Below, one piece after another: positions 9,157 to 18,557 of a stretch of 64,000 nt of DNA. Under the pieces are notes generated by a model that saw nothing but the letters and a program-made list of their open reading frames with translations, was not told the origin of the DNA and ran no database searches. This DNA comes from Stenotrophomonas sp. 24(2023) (GTDB lineage Bacteria > Pseudomonadota > Gammaproteobacteria > Xanthomonadales > Xanthomonadaceae). The stretch spans positions 3,634,001-3,698,000 of the forward strand of contig NZ_CP133160.1 of NCBI RefSeq assembly GCF_030913365.1, written 5' to 3'. The first letter of the stretch is position 1, and every line of letters starts with the position of its first letter. The translations under genes were made by a program, and so were the position numbers.

Positions 9157-9894
9157 ATGAATTCCCATAGCAACAAGATCGCGCTGGTCACCGGCGCCAC
9201 CCGCGGCATCGGTACCGAAACCGTGCGCCAGCTGGCCGAAGCCGGCGTGCACACGCTGCTGGCCGGCCGCAAGCGCGAAACCGCGGTGGAGCAGGCGCTG
9301 AAGCTGCAGGCCGAGGGCCTGCCGGTGGAAGCCATCCAGCTGGACGTGACCGATGCGGCCAGCATCGCCGAGGCCGCCGAGCAGGTGCGCCAGCGCCATG
9401 GTCGCCTGGACATCCTGGTCAACAACGCCGGCATCATGATCGAAAACCCGGCCCAGGCACCCTCCGAGCAGTCGCAGGACACCTGGCGCCGCACCTTCGA
9501 CACCAACGTGCATGCGCTGGTGGCGGTCACCCAGGCGTTCCTGCCGCTGATCAAGCAGGCCAAGTCGGGCCGCATCGTCAACGTGTCCAGCATGCTGGGG
9601 TCGCAGACCCTGCATGCCGACCCGGCCTCGGGCATCTATGACTTCAAGATTCCGGCCTACAACGCCTCCAAGGCGGCGGTGAACAGCTGGACCCTGAGCC
9701 TGGCCCATGAGCTGCGCCACACCCCGATCAAGGTCAACACCGTGCACCCCGGCTACGTGAAGACCGACATGAACGGTGGCCACGGCGAGATCGAAATCGC
9801 CGAAGGCGCGCGTTCCAGCGTGCAGATGGCACTGGTCGGCGAGGGTGGCCCCAGCGGCAGCTTCACCTACCTGGGCGAGGTGCTGCCATGGTGA
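9157..9894 (+). CDS. smeU2: SmeU2, short-chain dehydrogenase/reductase
   Basis: 245 aa classical SDR. The cofactor motif TGATRGIG is at residues 13-20, NNAG at about 89-92, and the active site Ser (NVSS) and Y-N-A-S-K are all intact, in contrast to SmeU1 of the same operon. It lies between smeW and smeX, overlapping the smeX start by 7 bases, which implies translational coupling. Substrate is unknown; its place in a drug-efflux operon suggests redox modification of a compound or a regulatory role. AAAAGG 8 bases before ATG 9157 is a plausible ribosome site. Confidence 0.9.
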   Translation: MNSHSNKIALVTGATRGIGTETVRQLAEAGVHTLLAGRKRETAVEQALKLQAEGLPVEAIQLDVTDAASIAEAAEQVRQRHGRLDILVNNAGIMIENPAQAPSEQSQDTWRRTFDTNVHALVAVTQAFLPLIKQAKSGRIVNVSSMLGSQTLHADPASGIYDFKIPAYNASKAAVNSWTLSLAHELRHTPIKVNTVHPGYVKTDMNGGHGEIEIAEGARSSVQMALVGEGGPSGSFTYLGEVLPW

Positions 9895-11309
9895 TCCGCA
9901 CGATGACCCTGGCCGTGTCCAGCGCCCTGCTGCTGGCCGGCTGCCTCAGCGTTGGCCCGAACTACAAGGCACCGGTGCAGGCACCGGTGACCCTGGAAGG
10001 ATCGGCGGCACCGGTGTTCAGCACCGCATCGCCGGTGGCCAGCTGGTGGGCACAGTTCGATGACCCGGTGCTGGAGCAGCTGGTGCACAACGCACTGGCC
10101 GACAACCTGGACCTGCGCGTGGCGGTCAGCCGCGTGCGCCAGGCCCGCGCCGTGTTCGTGGAAAGCCGTTTCGACCAGGCGCCGCACGTGACTGCCGATG
10201 GCAGCTACGACCGGCGCAAGCAACCCGATCCGCAGCTGGGTGGGCAGCGGGTGTTCAGTGAAAGCTACCAGCTCGGCTTCGACGCCGGCTGGGAGCTGGA
10301 TCTGTTCGGCCGCAAGCGCCGTGCTGCAGAAGCCGCGCGTGCCGACCTGGACGCCGAGCAGGCCAACCTGGCCGATGCGCAGGTGCTGGTGGCCGCCGAA
10401 GTGGCGCGCAACTACTTCGAGCTGCGTGGCACGCAGAAGCGCATCGCCGTGGCCCAGCAGACGCTGGTGAACCTGCGCGATACCCAGAAGCTGACCGAAA
10501 CCCGTTGGGAACTGGGTGCCGGCAGCGAACTGGACGTGCAGAGCAGTCGCGCCCGCCTGAAGGCGATCGAGGCCGACATCCCGCTGCTGGAAGTGGCCGA
10601 AACACAGTCGCGCCATCGCCTGGCCGTGCTGATGGGCATGCGCCCGGAAGCCGTGCAGGACCTGCTGGCCCCGCGCGAGATGCCGGCCTTCGCCAAGGCA
10701 CTGCCGCTGGGTGACACCCGCGAACTGCTGCGCCAGCGCGCCGACGTGCGCGTGGCCGAACGCCGGCTGGCGGCCGCCACCGCGCGTGTCGGCGTGGCCA
10801 CGGCGGACCTGTTCCCGCGGCTGTCGCTGAGTGGCTTCGTCGGCTTCCTCGGCGGCGATGCCAACGGCCTGGTCAACGGCAACAACAAGGCGTGGTCGCT
10901 GACCCCGTCGCTGAGCTGGGCCGCGTTCGATTTCGGTACCGTGCGGGCGCGCCTGCGTGCCAGCAAGGCCGAAGCCGATGGGGTGGCTGCGCAGTACGAA
11001 CAGGCCGTGCTGCTGGCACTGGAAGATACCGAAAACGCGTTGACCCGCTATGCCAAGCAGCAGTCGCGCCTGTCGATCGTGGCCGAACAGGCACAGTCGG
11101 CACGCCGCGCTGCCGCGCTGGCCCAGGTGCGCTACCGCGAGGGTTCGGAGGACTTCCTGACCCTGCTTGATGCACAGCGGACCCAGCTGGTGGCCGACGA
11201 TGCGCTGGCTTCGGCCGAAGCGGACGTCAACGTCAGCGTGGTGGGCGTGTACAAGGCGCTGGGCGGCTGGGGCCAATCGCCGCAGCCGTCGGTGGCCATG
11301 GCGCGCTGA
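9888..11309 (+). CDS. smeX: SmeX, outer membrane channel of the SmeVWX pump
   Basis: 473 aa outer membrane factor of the TolC/OprN (NodT lipoprotein) family. The signal peptide ends in LLAGC (Cys about residue 19), followed by the SVGPNYKAP start typical of this subfamily. Two outer-membrane-efflux repeats with long helices (about 60-255 and 270-460) follow. It completes the tripartite pump and is the last gene of the operon; its start overlaps smeU2 (ATGGTGA). A strong terminator follows 24 bases after the stop. Confidence 0.93.
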   Translation: MVIRTMTLAVSSALLLAGCLSVGPNYKAPVQAPVTLEGSAAPVFSTASPVASWWAQFDDPVLEQLVHNALADNLDLRVAVSRVRQARAVFVESRFDQAPHVTADGSYDRRKQPDPQLGGQRVFSESYQLGFDAGWELDLFGRKRRAAEAARADLDAEQANLADAQVLVAAEVARNYFELRGTQKRIAVAQQTLVNLRDTQKLTETRWELGAGSELDVQSSRARLKAIEADIPLLEVAETQSRHRLAVLMGMRPEAVQDLLAPREMPAFAKALPLGDTRELLRQRADVRVAERRLAAATARVGVATADLFPRLSLSGFVGFLGGDANGLVNGNNKAWSLTPSLSWAAFDFGTVRARLRASKAEADGVAAQYEQAVLLALEDTENALTRYAKQQSRLSIVAEQAQSARRAAALAQVRYREGSEDFLTLLDAQRTQLVADDALASAEADVNVSVVGVYKALGGWGQSPQPSVAMAR

Positions 11310-11333
11310 GCCTGCGCCATCGCTGTGGACAGG

Positions 11334-11368
11334 AACCGGCAGGGTCGCAGGACCCTGCCGGTTTTTTG
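11334..11368 (+). terminator. Rho-independent terminator of the sme operon
   Basis: A 13-bp perfect stem (11334-11346 with 11351-11363), a 4-base loop and a run of T residues close the operon just after smeX. Confidence 0.92.
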
Positions 11369-11571
11369 TTTCCCCGGGGTTCGCCGCCGGTACGCCGGAG
11401 GGCGTCGGGTGCGGACGCAACGGTGCTTCTCCAGCAAAGCCTGCTACCGGGAGGAGGGGCCTGCATCTGGCGCGATCGGATTTGGTGCGCCTCCGGAGGC
11501 TGCGTATCTTCCCCGAATGACCGGTCCCGATGTTGTGGTGGCCCCGGCGCGTCCCCCGCGGAGTCCAAACC

Positions 11572-11931
11572 ATGCGTCAATTTCTGGCTTACCTTTCCTT
11601 CTCGTGGCTGATCGCGGCCGGTGTTCTGCATTTCGTGATCGACGTCGTGGCACCGTTCGCTCGGCAGGTGCGTGCTCCCGGCGTGGAAACAACGCTCTAT
11701 TACGGCCTTCACACGGCCTATGGGCTGGGGCTTGTGCTCTTCGGTTGCCTGGGCCTGCTCGTGGCAAGGCAGGCACCTGCGATGTTCAGCCAGTGGCCCG
11801 GGCTCCTGCTCTTGGTGCTGGCGGCCGCAAGCTGGCTTGTTTTCGCCTGTGTTTTCATCCCGTACCTGCCGCCAAGGATCCTGATGGGGCTGTTTGCGGT
11901 TCTCGTTCTCTCCATGGCCGCCGCACGATGA
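11572..11931 (+). CDS. Small four-helix membrane protein, unknown function
   Basis: 119 aa and mostly hydrophobic, with four predicted membrane spans (about 5-25, 43-64, 72-92 and 96-117). I do not recognise a named family. The ATG at 11572 is chosen because the first helix starts directly after it; a longer frame from TTG 11530 would add an unlikely Pro/Arg-rich extension. It stands alone between the sme terminator and an AraC-type gene. Confidence 0.6.
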   Translation: MRQFLAYLSFSWLIAAGVLHFVIDVVAPFARQVRAPGVETTLYYGLHTAYGLGLVLFGCLGLLVARQAPAMFSQWPGLLLLVLAAASWLVFACVFIPYLPPRILMGLFAVLVLSMAAAR

Positions 11932-12304
11932 TGCAAGGTGCGGATGTTCCGTTCGATCCCATTGGCCACAGCGCACAACAGCCCCCTTTCCATTCCAGCG
12001 CTGCACCCATCTGGACAGGCACGGTTATGAACGAGACCCTCGTGACAATGCTGAACATGAAAGCACGCCATCGTGCGCTGGCCCCCCTGCTGCAGATGCC
12101 ATTGCCGTGCATCCGGTGCACCCGCACACATCCGGCAGTGCCTGCGCAGGATGACACCGTGCAGACCCTCCAGGCATCAGGGACGATTGGTGCATCCCAT
12201 TCACTGCGGCAGCCCCGGCTGACGCCGCAGGTACTCCCGTATGGCCACTTTCCGCCGGATGGGTGGCATCAGATGGCGTGGCAGCGGTCATGAAAGGCCG
12301 CGAC
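11932..12304. other. Intergenic region without recognised features
   Basis: 373 bases between the small membrane protein and the AraC-type gene. Short open frames here have no supporting ribosome sites or protein-like composition, and I see no strong hairpin. Promoters for the AraC gene presumably lie here. Confidence 0.4.
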
Positions 12305-13276
12305 ATGTTCGCGATACCCCCGGGGGTGATCGCCAGCGCTGGATTCTCGGTCGAGCGGCTTTGTGCGCTTGCCGGCGTGAAGCCATCGCATGCATTCGCG
12401 ACAGACGATTTCTTCCGTCTCTGGAAAGCCGTCGAAGGCGAGATCAACGACCGGTCGGCAGGCCTTCGTTTCGGCTCGGAAGGCATTGGCCGCGGCTACG
12501 GAACCCCCTCCATCGTCGCGCTGCATGCACCGGACTTCCGCCAGGCAATCGCGGCGCTTGCCCGCTACAAGCACCTCACCTGTCCCGAATTGGTCGAGGT
12601 CGAACTCAAGGGTGAGGAGGCCATCGTTCGCTATCGCTGGCTTCAGGCAACGGGCCAAGTGCCGCGCCTGCTGGTGGATACCACAATGGCCGCGTTGAAG
12701 GCGATGGCGCACAAAGGCAGTGCCGGCAGGATCGCTCCCCTCCGGCTCGAGCTAACGCGGCGGCCGATGGACCATGCCCTTCTGCGCCACCATTTCGGGT
12801 GCCCCATTGCTTTCTCGGCGACGAGCGATGCAATGGTGTTCGATCGCGCGGCCCTCGACGTTCCCTTTGTAACGGCGAACGGCGGTGCTTTTGCGCTCGT
12901 GGTGGAGGGCATCGAGAACAGGCTTGCTGGGGGGGCGGGATTTCCAGCGCTCGTTGCCCAGGTGCGCGTGGCCATCGCACGGCAGCTGAGTGAAGGTCGT
13001 CCATCCAGCATCGCCGCAGTCTCCAGGCGCATCGGGGCCAGCAGCCGGACCCTGCAGCGCCGCCTCTCGGAACTCGGAACGACCTACCAGCAGCAGCTGG
13101 ACGGCGTGCGGCGTACCACGGCCAGCAGATTGCTGGCCATGACCGATCTGGATGCCATCGCGATCGCCATGCTGCTCGGCTTCGCGGAGCCCAACTCGTT
13201 CACCCGTGCATTCCGGGAATGGGAGCGCACCACGCCGAATCGCTGGCGCGAGCGGCAAGCCCGCCACCAGGCATGA
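12305..13276 (+). CDS. AraC-family transcriptional regulator
   Basis: 323 aa from ATG 12305, which has AAAGG 7 bases upstream; in-frame alternatives are ATG 12290 and GTG 12263. The N-terminal two thirds match the 'arabinose-binding-like' domain of OruR/ArgR-type AraC proteins (GLRFGSEGIGRGYGTPSIVAL). The last 90 residues are a double HTH (SIAAVSRRIGASSRTLQRRL and a second motif ending LLGFAEPNSFTRAFREWE). It precedes an SDR gene by 112 bases on the same strand and probably regulates it. Confidence 0.85.
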   Translation: MFAIPPGVIASAGFSVERLCALAGVKPSHAFATDDFFRLWKAVEGEINDRSAGLRFGSEGIGRGYGTPSIVALHAPDFRQAIAALARYKHLTCPELVEVELKGEEAIVRYRWLQATGQVPRLLVDTTMAALKAMAHKGSAGRIAPLRLELTRRPMDHALLRHHFGCPIAFSATSDAMVFDRAALDVPFVTANGGAFALVVEGIENRLAGGAGFPALVAQVRVAIARQLSEGRPSSIAAVSRRIGASSRTLQRRLSELGTTYQQQLDGVRRTTASRLLAMTDLDAIAIAMLLGFAEPNSFTRAFREWERTTPNRWRERQARHQA

Positions 13277-13388
13277 GCGCGCCTGCCTGGTGGCGCGCCG
13301 GGCAGCGGCATATTTCACCCAGGCACTGTGTGCTGCGGCACCCCTGGCACTTGGCTACATCATCGACGGTTTTGACGGGAGGCTCCCT

Positions 13389-14150
13389 TTGAATCTTTCC
13401 AACAACACCATCCTGATTACCGGCGGTACAAGCGGGATCGGGCTGGAGCTGGCCAGGCAGCTGCTCGCAGCGGGCAACACCGTGCTGATCACCGGAAGGT
13501 CGGCATCCCGCCTGGCAGAGGTCCGCAGTGCAGTCCCTGCCTTGCACACGTTCATCTGCGACCAGCGTGATCCGGCATCGATCGTGAGCGCCTGCAGGTC
13601 GATTTCCGAAACCTTTCCTTCCTTGAACATGCTGATCAACAACGCCGGCATCGGGCGCAAGCGCAATCTGAACGAAACGGATCGCCCGCTGGATGATCTG
13701 GAAGATGAGATCAGAACGAACCTGACAGGTCCGATCCAGTTGATCAACCAGCTGCTGCCTTTGTTGAAGCGTCAGCAGCGCGCCACCATCGTGAATGTCA
13801 CCTCAGGTCTTGCATTCGTTCCGATGGCGCTCAAGCCCATCTACTGTGCCACCAAGGCGGCCATGCACTCGTACACGCAATCGCTCCGCGTACAGCTGGC
13901 GAAAACGCGGGTCAAGGTTGTCGAACTGGCGCCGCCCGCCACGGGTACGGCGTTCAACACGGATCAGCAGGACATGAATGCCCACAGGCAGATGGACGTT
14001 GCCACACTCTGCCGTGCCGCGTTGCGGGGGCTTGAGAAAGAGCGCGACGAGGTGCTGCCCGGGGCGAGCAGGTTGATCCGCTTGATCGGGCGCATCAGCC
14101 CGCGCACCACCTTCAAGCGCGCGGACGCCGAGCAGATGGGCACGGGCTGA
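13389..14150 (+). CDS. Short-chain dehydrogenase (DltE-like)
   Basis: 253 aa SDR with cofactor motif TGGTSGIG, NNAG, a serine in NVTSG and the catalytic Y-C-A-T-K. The start is TTG at 13389, supported by GGGAGG 6 bases upstream; the open frame runs back to 13152 but would overlap the AraC gene. It resembles the DltE-type oxidoreductases often paired with an AraC or TetR regulator. Substrate unknown. Confidence 0.85.
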   Translation: MNLSNNTILITGGTSGIGLELARQLLAAGNTVLITGRSASRLAEVRSAVPALHTFICDQRDPASIVSACRSISETFPSLNMLINNAGIGRKRNLNETDRPLDDLEDEIRTNLTGPIQLINQLLPLLKRQQRATIVNVTSGLAFVPMALKPIYCATKAAMHSYTQSLRVQLAKTRVKVVELAPPATGTAFNTDQQDMNAHRQMDVATLCRAALRGLEKERDEVLPGASRLIRLIGRISPRTTFKRADAEQMGTG

Positions 14151-14268
14151 GTGCCCTGCGCTGCCTGGTGGCAGCCGATCGGGCAGGGGAGTGCCGGGTG
14201 AAGGAGCATCGCTCGACGTCACTCACCGGATGTCTCCGGCAGGAACGGGCCGGCTCATGGACAGCCGC

Positions 14269-14748
14269 TCACGGCGCCTGGCGCAGCTGGCAGGCCGCCA
14301 GGTCCTGCTGCTGCTCACCCGGGGTGGCACGCAGCGGCAGCACGCGGCGATGTCCCGGTTCACCGACCACGCAGAACAGGCCGCGGTACCAGCGACGCGA
14401 GGGGCCATCGGTGGCCGGCACCGTCGCCACCAGCACCACGCCGTAGGCCTGGCCCGGTGCCAGTGCGATGGCTGCCAGCGCCGGCGCTTCATCCAGCGGC
14501 AGGCACTGCCCGGCCGGGAGTGCACGGCCTGTCGCGCCCAGTTCGGCCGTGGCCAACGGCCGTTCGCGGCCCGCGCTGCGCTCGAACAGCTCCACGTGGC
14601 TGACCGTGACGGTGGCGCGTGCATCGCCGGTGGCGGCCACGCAGGGGGTGCCCTGGCGGTCGCTGACGCTGGCGGGCTGGTGCCGTGATGTCGATGCGCA
14701 GGCCAGCATGGGCAGGCACAGCACGGCGAGCAGGGGTAGCGCGCGCAT
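14269..14748 (-). CDS. Small lipoprotein, possible immunity partner of the upstream PAAR protein
   Basis: 159 aa. The signal peptide (MRALPLLAVLCLPMLAC) ends in a lipobox, so the mature protein should be membrane-anchored in the periplasm. The remainder is a beta-rich domain with three further cysteines. No family recognised. It starts only 5 bases after the PAAR-metallopeptidase gene on the same strand; a periplasmic lipoprotein directly after a PAAR-fused toxin is a common place for an immunity protein, but that role here is inference. Confidence 0.7.
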   Translation of the reverse strand: MRALPLLAVLCLPMLACASTSRHQPASVSDRQGTPCVAATGDARATVTVSHVELFERSAGRERPLATAELGATGRALPAGQCLPLDEAPALAAIALAPGQAYGVVLVATVPATDGPSRRWYRGLFCVVGEPGHRRVLPLRATPGEQQQDLAACQLRQAP

Positions 14749-14753
14749 CCGGG

Positions 14754-15971
14754 TCACTCCTTCGTATTGGGCAGGTTGCTGGTGGCCGTGGGGTCGGCCA
14801 GGAAGTCGGCCATCATCGGCGCGAGCACCGAGGCCACGTTCGCCGCCCCGACGCGCGCCGCGATGGTGGCCTGGTAAGGGGACGTGGTGAAGTTGGCCAC
14901 GAAGTAATCGGCCACGATGTCGCCCTGCTGTTCCATGTTGAAGTCGCACAGCCGCTTCTCGTTGGACGGGGCATACTCGTACTTCATGTTCGGCCGGAAC
15001 ATGCGCACCCACTTGATGGCGTAGCCGAGCTGGTACTGCCAGACATGTACCATTTCGTGGATGAACCAGTGCTGCTTGTCCACGCCCAGGGCGGCGTAGT
15101 CTTCTTCATAGATGCCCTTGGGGAAATACATTTCGCCGTTGGGCGTGACAGCGGTGTTCTTGTCCTGGAAGCCGAAGAACAACCAGTAGCCGTGGTTGTG
15201 CACCTTGACCTTGCTGTAGTCCACCGCGCTGCCGAAGACCTTGCGTGCGATCTCCAGCTCACCGGCGGTGAGGCTGCGCTCATGCCCGCTCGCCTCGACC
15301 TCGACCACCGATGCGCCATAGGCCTCCTCGGTGGTGGCCGCGCCCTGCACCGGGAAGGTCACGCTGTCTTCGGTGCCGGCTTCGGGCGTACAGCAGGTCG
15401 CGCTGCCGCTGGCCTCGCGCAGGGTGGCCTGCACGATGCGCACGGCGGCATCGGTTTCGATGCGAGCGGTGGCACCGTCGGCGTCGGTGGTGCCCGAGAC
15501 CTGCTCACCGTTGTCCAGCTCAAGGACATAGGGGACGTTGGCCAGCGGTTCCCGTGACGGGGTGAGGAAGCGCAGCGCCTGATCGAAGCGCCCGCTCGAA
15601 GGGGACTTGTCCAGTTGCTTGGCCGCCGCCCCCAGCAGGCCGGCCACGGCGGCCGCCGCTGCGGCGGTCGATGCCGCGCCGCCGCCGCTGCCACCGCCAC
15701 CGCCACCGCCGTCCAGGAACACCCGCGCCTGGTTGCCGGCGATCAATGAACACCCACAGGCACAGACATCGCCGTGGCGTGCGACGGGCTGGCCGTCGAT
15801 GACCACCGTGCTGTCACCGCTGGCAATGCGCGTGCTGCCATGGCGCGCGCACAGCGCAGGATCGCCTATGCGGGCGACCGGCTTGCCGTCGATGTCCGTG
15901 GTGGTCGATCCCTGCAGCACCTGGCCCCCGCTGCTCAGGCGGTCTCCCAGGACAATCCATGTACGTGCCAT
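14754..15971 (-). CDS. PAAR-domain protein with C-terminal zinc-metallopeptidase-like domain (putative T6SS effector)
   Basis: 405 aa; start at ATG 15971 because MARTWIVLGDRL begins the PAAR repeat (a longer frame to 16133 is not convincing). Residues 1-87 are a PAAR domain, the sharp tip placed on VgrG spikes of type VI secretion systems, with conserved GD/H and cysteine residues. Residues 88-120 are a Gly then Ala-rich linker. The C-terminal part carries HEMVH (305-309) with a later glutamate in NMEQQGDIVADY (Glu347), the pattern of a HExxH...E zinc peptidase. Together this is the layout of an 'evolved' PAAR effector. No other secretion genes lie in the window. Confidence 0.8.
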   Translation of the reverse strand: MARTWIVLGDRLSSGGQVLQGSTTTDIDGKPVARIGDPALCARHGSTRIASGDSTVVIDGQPVARHGDVCACGCSLIAGNQARVFLDGGGGGGGSGGGAASTAAAAAAVAGLLGAAAKQLDKSPSSGRFDQALRFLTPSREPLANVPYVLELDNGEQVSGTTDADGATARIETDAAVRIVQATLREASGSATCCTPEAGTEDSVTFPVQGAATTEEAYGASVVEVEASGHERSLTAGELEIARKVFGSAVDYSKVKVHNHGYWLFFGFQDKNTAVTPNGEMYFPKGIYEEDYAALGVDKQHWFIHEMVHVWQYQLGYAIKWVRMFRPNMKYEYAPSNEKRLCDFNMEQQGDIVADYFVANFTTSPYQATIAARVGAANVASVLAPMMADFLADPTATSNLPNTKE

Positions 15972-16250
15972 CGTGCTGCTCCTTGCCGATGCGGCGATCG
16001 TGTCGTTTTCAGTATCGTAGCGCGCATGGGCCGGTTTAACAGTGTGATTTTCATCACTATTCAGGTCCTGACCCCTGCCACGCACAGGGTGGGAGGGGTG
16101 GGGAAACCGTGCCGCATGCCGCGTGCGATCCATGACCGGTGGCAGTAAACGGCCTGGGCCGCGTCATCTGCCCTTGTTCTGACGCCAATGCCTCTGCCTT
16201 TTCGTCCGCCTGCGTGCAACAACAGCCGCAGGTTTCCGGGAGAACGTGCG

Positions 16251-16526
16251 ATGGCAGGCAATTGGGACGCCCAGCGCTTCCTGTTCGGTGATCCCGGGCC
16301 GCCCGGGGCCAGCTTGTCGGTGGGTGTGGTGCTGCTGCTGGTCCTGGCCGCATTGGCGGCGGCGGTGGGCATCCTGCGGCTGCCCGACTCACTGCTGGGG
16401 GTCGGGCTGATGTGCATGGCGGTGTTCCTGGCCATCTGCGCCCGCATCTGCCAGGCGCGCAACCAGCACCAGGCGTTGTACCGCCTGCTGGCGCGGCACC
16501 CGCCGTCCGGCCGGCGGGCGCCGTGA
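16251..16526 (+). CDS. Small two-helix membrane protein, unknown function
   Basis: 91 aa from ATG 16251, which has CGGGAG 7 bases before it. Two adjacent hydrophobic segments (about 20-42 and 45-66) are followed by a basic tail. No family recognised. It converges with the EEP hydrolase gene, with 4 bases between stops. The 280 bases upstream of it hold no other feature I can support. Confidence 0.55.
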   Translation: MAGNWDAQRFLFGDPGPPGASLSVGVVLLLVLAALAAAVGILRLPDSLLGVGLMCMAVFLAICARICQARNQHQALYRLLARHPPSGRRAP

Positions 16527-16530
16527 GCCC

Positions 16531-17388
16531 TCAGCGGGAGGGCCAGTCCAGCACGACGCGCAGCGGGAAGTGGTCCGAGGGCAGGATGCCGTCCACGCGC
16601 GTATCCAGCGTGGCGAACTCACGGGCACGGAAGCCGCGCACCAGCACCCAGTCCAGCTCGGCGGTGGGCGTTCCGGTGAAATCATGGAACGTCAGGCGCG
16701 GCCCCTGGGGGGCGGCCACCTGCGTACGGGTGTCCTGCAGCACCCGCGTGAAGGCGGCGTAGGTCGTGCCGCCCGGCTCGCTGTTGAAATCACCGGTCAC
16801 TACCACCGGCAGGTCGGGCGGCAGCTGTGCCAACCGCGTGGCGATCAGGTGGGCACCCTTCACCCGGCGCGGCTCATCCTCGTCCCGGTAGGGCAGGTGG
16901 GTATCCATGAAGTAGAAGCGGCGGCCGTCTTCCAGGCGGCGGAACACGGCCCAGGTCACCATGCGGGGGTACAGGTTGCCCCAGGTGATGCTGCCGGGGA
17001 CCTCCGGTGTATCGGACAGCCAGTAGTTGCCCGAGTCCTCCACTGCCAGCACCGCGGTGTCGTAGAACACGCCCATGTGTTCATCGCCGTGGCCGCCCCG
17101 GCGGCCTTCGCCGAACCAGCGATAGCCCGGCAGGTGCGCCACCAGGTAATCGGCCTGCGCCTGCACCAGTTCCTGGGTGCCAACCACCGCCGGATGGGCA
17201 TCGCGGATGACCTTGACCATGGCATCGCGACGGTCTTCCCAGCGCTTGCCGGGCGCGGTGTCGGCCGGCGTGCGGACATTGAATGACATCACCGTCAACG
17301 GTGCGGGCGACGCCGCCCAGGCCGCGCCGGCGGGCAGGGCAAGGGCGAGCAGAGCGAACAGCGCCGGACGGCGCAGGATGGACAGCAT
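16531..17388 (-). CDS. Exported endonuclease/exonuclease/phosphatase-family protein
   Basis: 285 aa. A signal peptide (about residues 1-25, ending AWA) is followed by an EEP-fold domain with the canonical metal and catalytic motifs: MSFNVR, GTQEL, MDTHLPY, TGDFNSEPG, ELDWVL and SDHFPL. The start ATG 17388 has GAGGAA 7 bases upstream. Family members hydrolyse nucleic acid, sphingomyelin or inositol phosphates; the substrate cannot be read from sequence, and export points to an extracytoplasmic phosphodiester. It stands alone. Confidence 0.88.
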   Translation of the reverse strand: MLSILRRPALFALLALALPAGAAWAASPAPLTVMSFNVRTPADTAPGKRWEDRRDAMVKVIRDAHPAVVGTQELVQAQADYLVAHLPGYRWFGEGRRGGHGDEHMGVFYDTAVLAVEDSGNYWLSDTPEVPGSITWGNLYPRMVTWAVFRRLEDGRRFYFMDTHLPYRDEDEPRRVKGAHLIATRLAQLPPDLPVVVTGDFNSEPGGTTYAAFTRVLQDTRTQVAAPQGPRLTFHDFTGTPTAELDWVLVRGFRAREFATLDTRVDGILPSDHFPLRVVLDWPSR

Positions 17389-17468
17389 CGTGGATTCCTC
17401 CCTCCATGAAAACGTTTTCTCAAGGATGTCATGAATCCGACCGGCGGCGGTATGCCGGTCCGGGTCGT

Positions 17469-18089
17469 TCAGGGCCGCCCGCCCAGCAGCATCGGTATCG
17501 CCACCGTGAGGGTGACCAGGAACCACGCCGTTCCCGCCAGGGCCGAGCCGGCCATCAGGCTGAAGATCAGCGCGCCGCATCCGCCTAGGCACAGCAGCAC
17601 GCCGATCACGCGTGCCAGCCCCGAGCCGTAGAACGGCGTACCGGGTACCGGCGGTGTGCCCGGCGGTGCGAAGCGTTCCCAGGCGCGCAAGGAGGCCTGG
17701 AAGCGCTCTTCCAGTGCGCGCAGTTCCTCGCGCCCCAGGCGGCAGCCGACCAGCAGGGTGGGGGCGTCGTAGCGGTCGATGCGCAGGTAGTCACCGGTGC
17801 CAAAACGGGTGATCTCCACGAAGGGCACGAAGCGGCCGCGCTTGAACACCAGGCCGTCGGTGCCCACGTGCAGCGCATCACGCCGCGGCCAGCAGGCATA
17901 CACGAAGGCGGGCAGCAGCACGGTGGCGACCAGGGCGATGGGCAGTGCCCAGATGCCGATCCGCGGCCCCAGCAGGAAGATCAAGGGCAGCGCCAGCAGC
18001 GGCGCCAGTACGATCGATGCCTGGTGGTAGCGGGTGGTGACGGTGACGTCGAACCAACGGTCAAGCGTCGTGCTGAAATCGGGGCGCAT
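17469..18089 (-). CDS. Membrane protein with PH-like central domain, unknown
   Basis: 206 aa from ATG 18089 (AGGAGG 8 bases upstream). Two hydrophobic helices near the N-terminus (about 24-63) and two near the C-terminus (about 160-203) flank a soluble middle (FKRGRFVPFVEITRF) that resembles bacterial PH-like (YdbT/DUF304-type) domains. Function unknown. Confidence 0.65.
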   Translation of the reverse strand: MRPDFSTTLDRWFDVTVTTRYHQASIVLAPLLALPLIFLLGPRIGIWALPIALVATVLLPAFVYACWPRRDALHVGTDGLVFKRGRFVPFVEITRFGTGDYLRIDRYDAPTLLVGCRLGREELRALEERFQASLRAWERFAPPGTPPVPGTPFYGSGLARVIGVLLCLGGCGALIFSLMAGSALAGTAWFLVTLTVAIPMLLGGRP

Positions 18090-18191
18090 GCGGCCTCCTG
18101 TCGAGGTGGGCATGCCGCGTGAACGGCCGGGTGACGGCGATGGGGTTGGACGCCGGGCGACCACGGGTGGCCGCCCGGCGCAGGTGCCGGC

Positions 18192-18428
18192 TTAGATCAC
18201 GTAAGGCATCCCGAACTCATCGATGTAGTACACCGAGATCATTTCGCGGGTGCCATCGGCGGCAACGTCATAGACGGTGCAGCGCTGGTGCCAGGCCCGG
18301 CCTACCCGGATCTGCTCGCATTCGGTCACCACGCCCTGCGGCGAGGCCTGTGCGGGGACGCTGGGCACCAGCGTACCGGCGGCGATCAGCAGGCCGAGTA
18401 CCGATGCCCGCAGCAGATGTTGAAGCAT
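18192..18428 (-). CDS. Small secreted Cys-pair protein, copy 1 of four tandem paralogues
   Basis: 78 aa. A signal peptide (about 1-28, ending AQA) precedes a mature chain of about 50 residues with two cysteines (CEQIRVGRAWHQRC), a Y/D-rich middle and an ending VYYIDEFGMPYVI. Three neighbours (18558, 18847 and 19149) share the same layout, so this is a local gene family. AAGGAG lies 7 bases before the start. I do not recognise a named family; a single disulfide and a small beta-rich fold are likely. Confidence 0.75.
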   Translation of the reverse strand: MLQHLLRASVLGLLIAAGTLVPSVPAQASPQGVVTECEQIRVGRAWHQRCTVYDVAADGTREMISVYYIDEFGMPYVI

Positions 18429-18557
18429 GTCGTGCTCTCCTTGTCGTGGTCATGTCTGGAAGCGCCTGTGCCTGTCACGATCTTCCGTGCCGACCGCAAT
18501 GGCACATCGCAGGTGTGGCGTCCGGCAGGCAGCTCCGGCCCCCGGACGCCATCGCCA

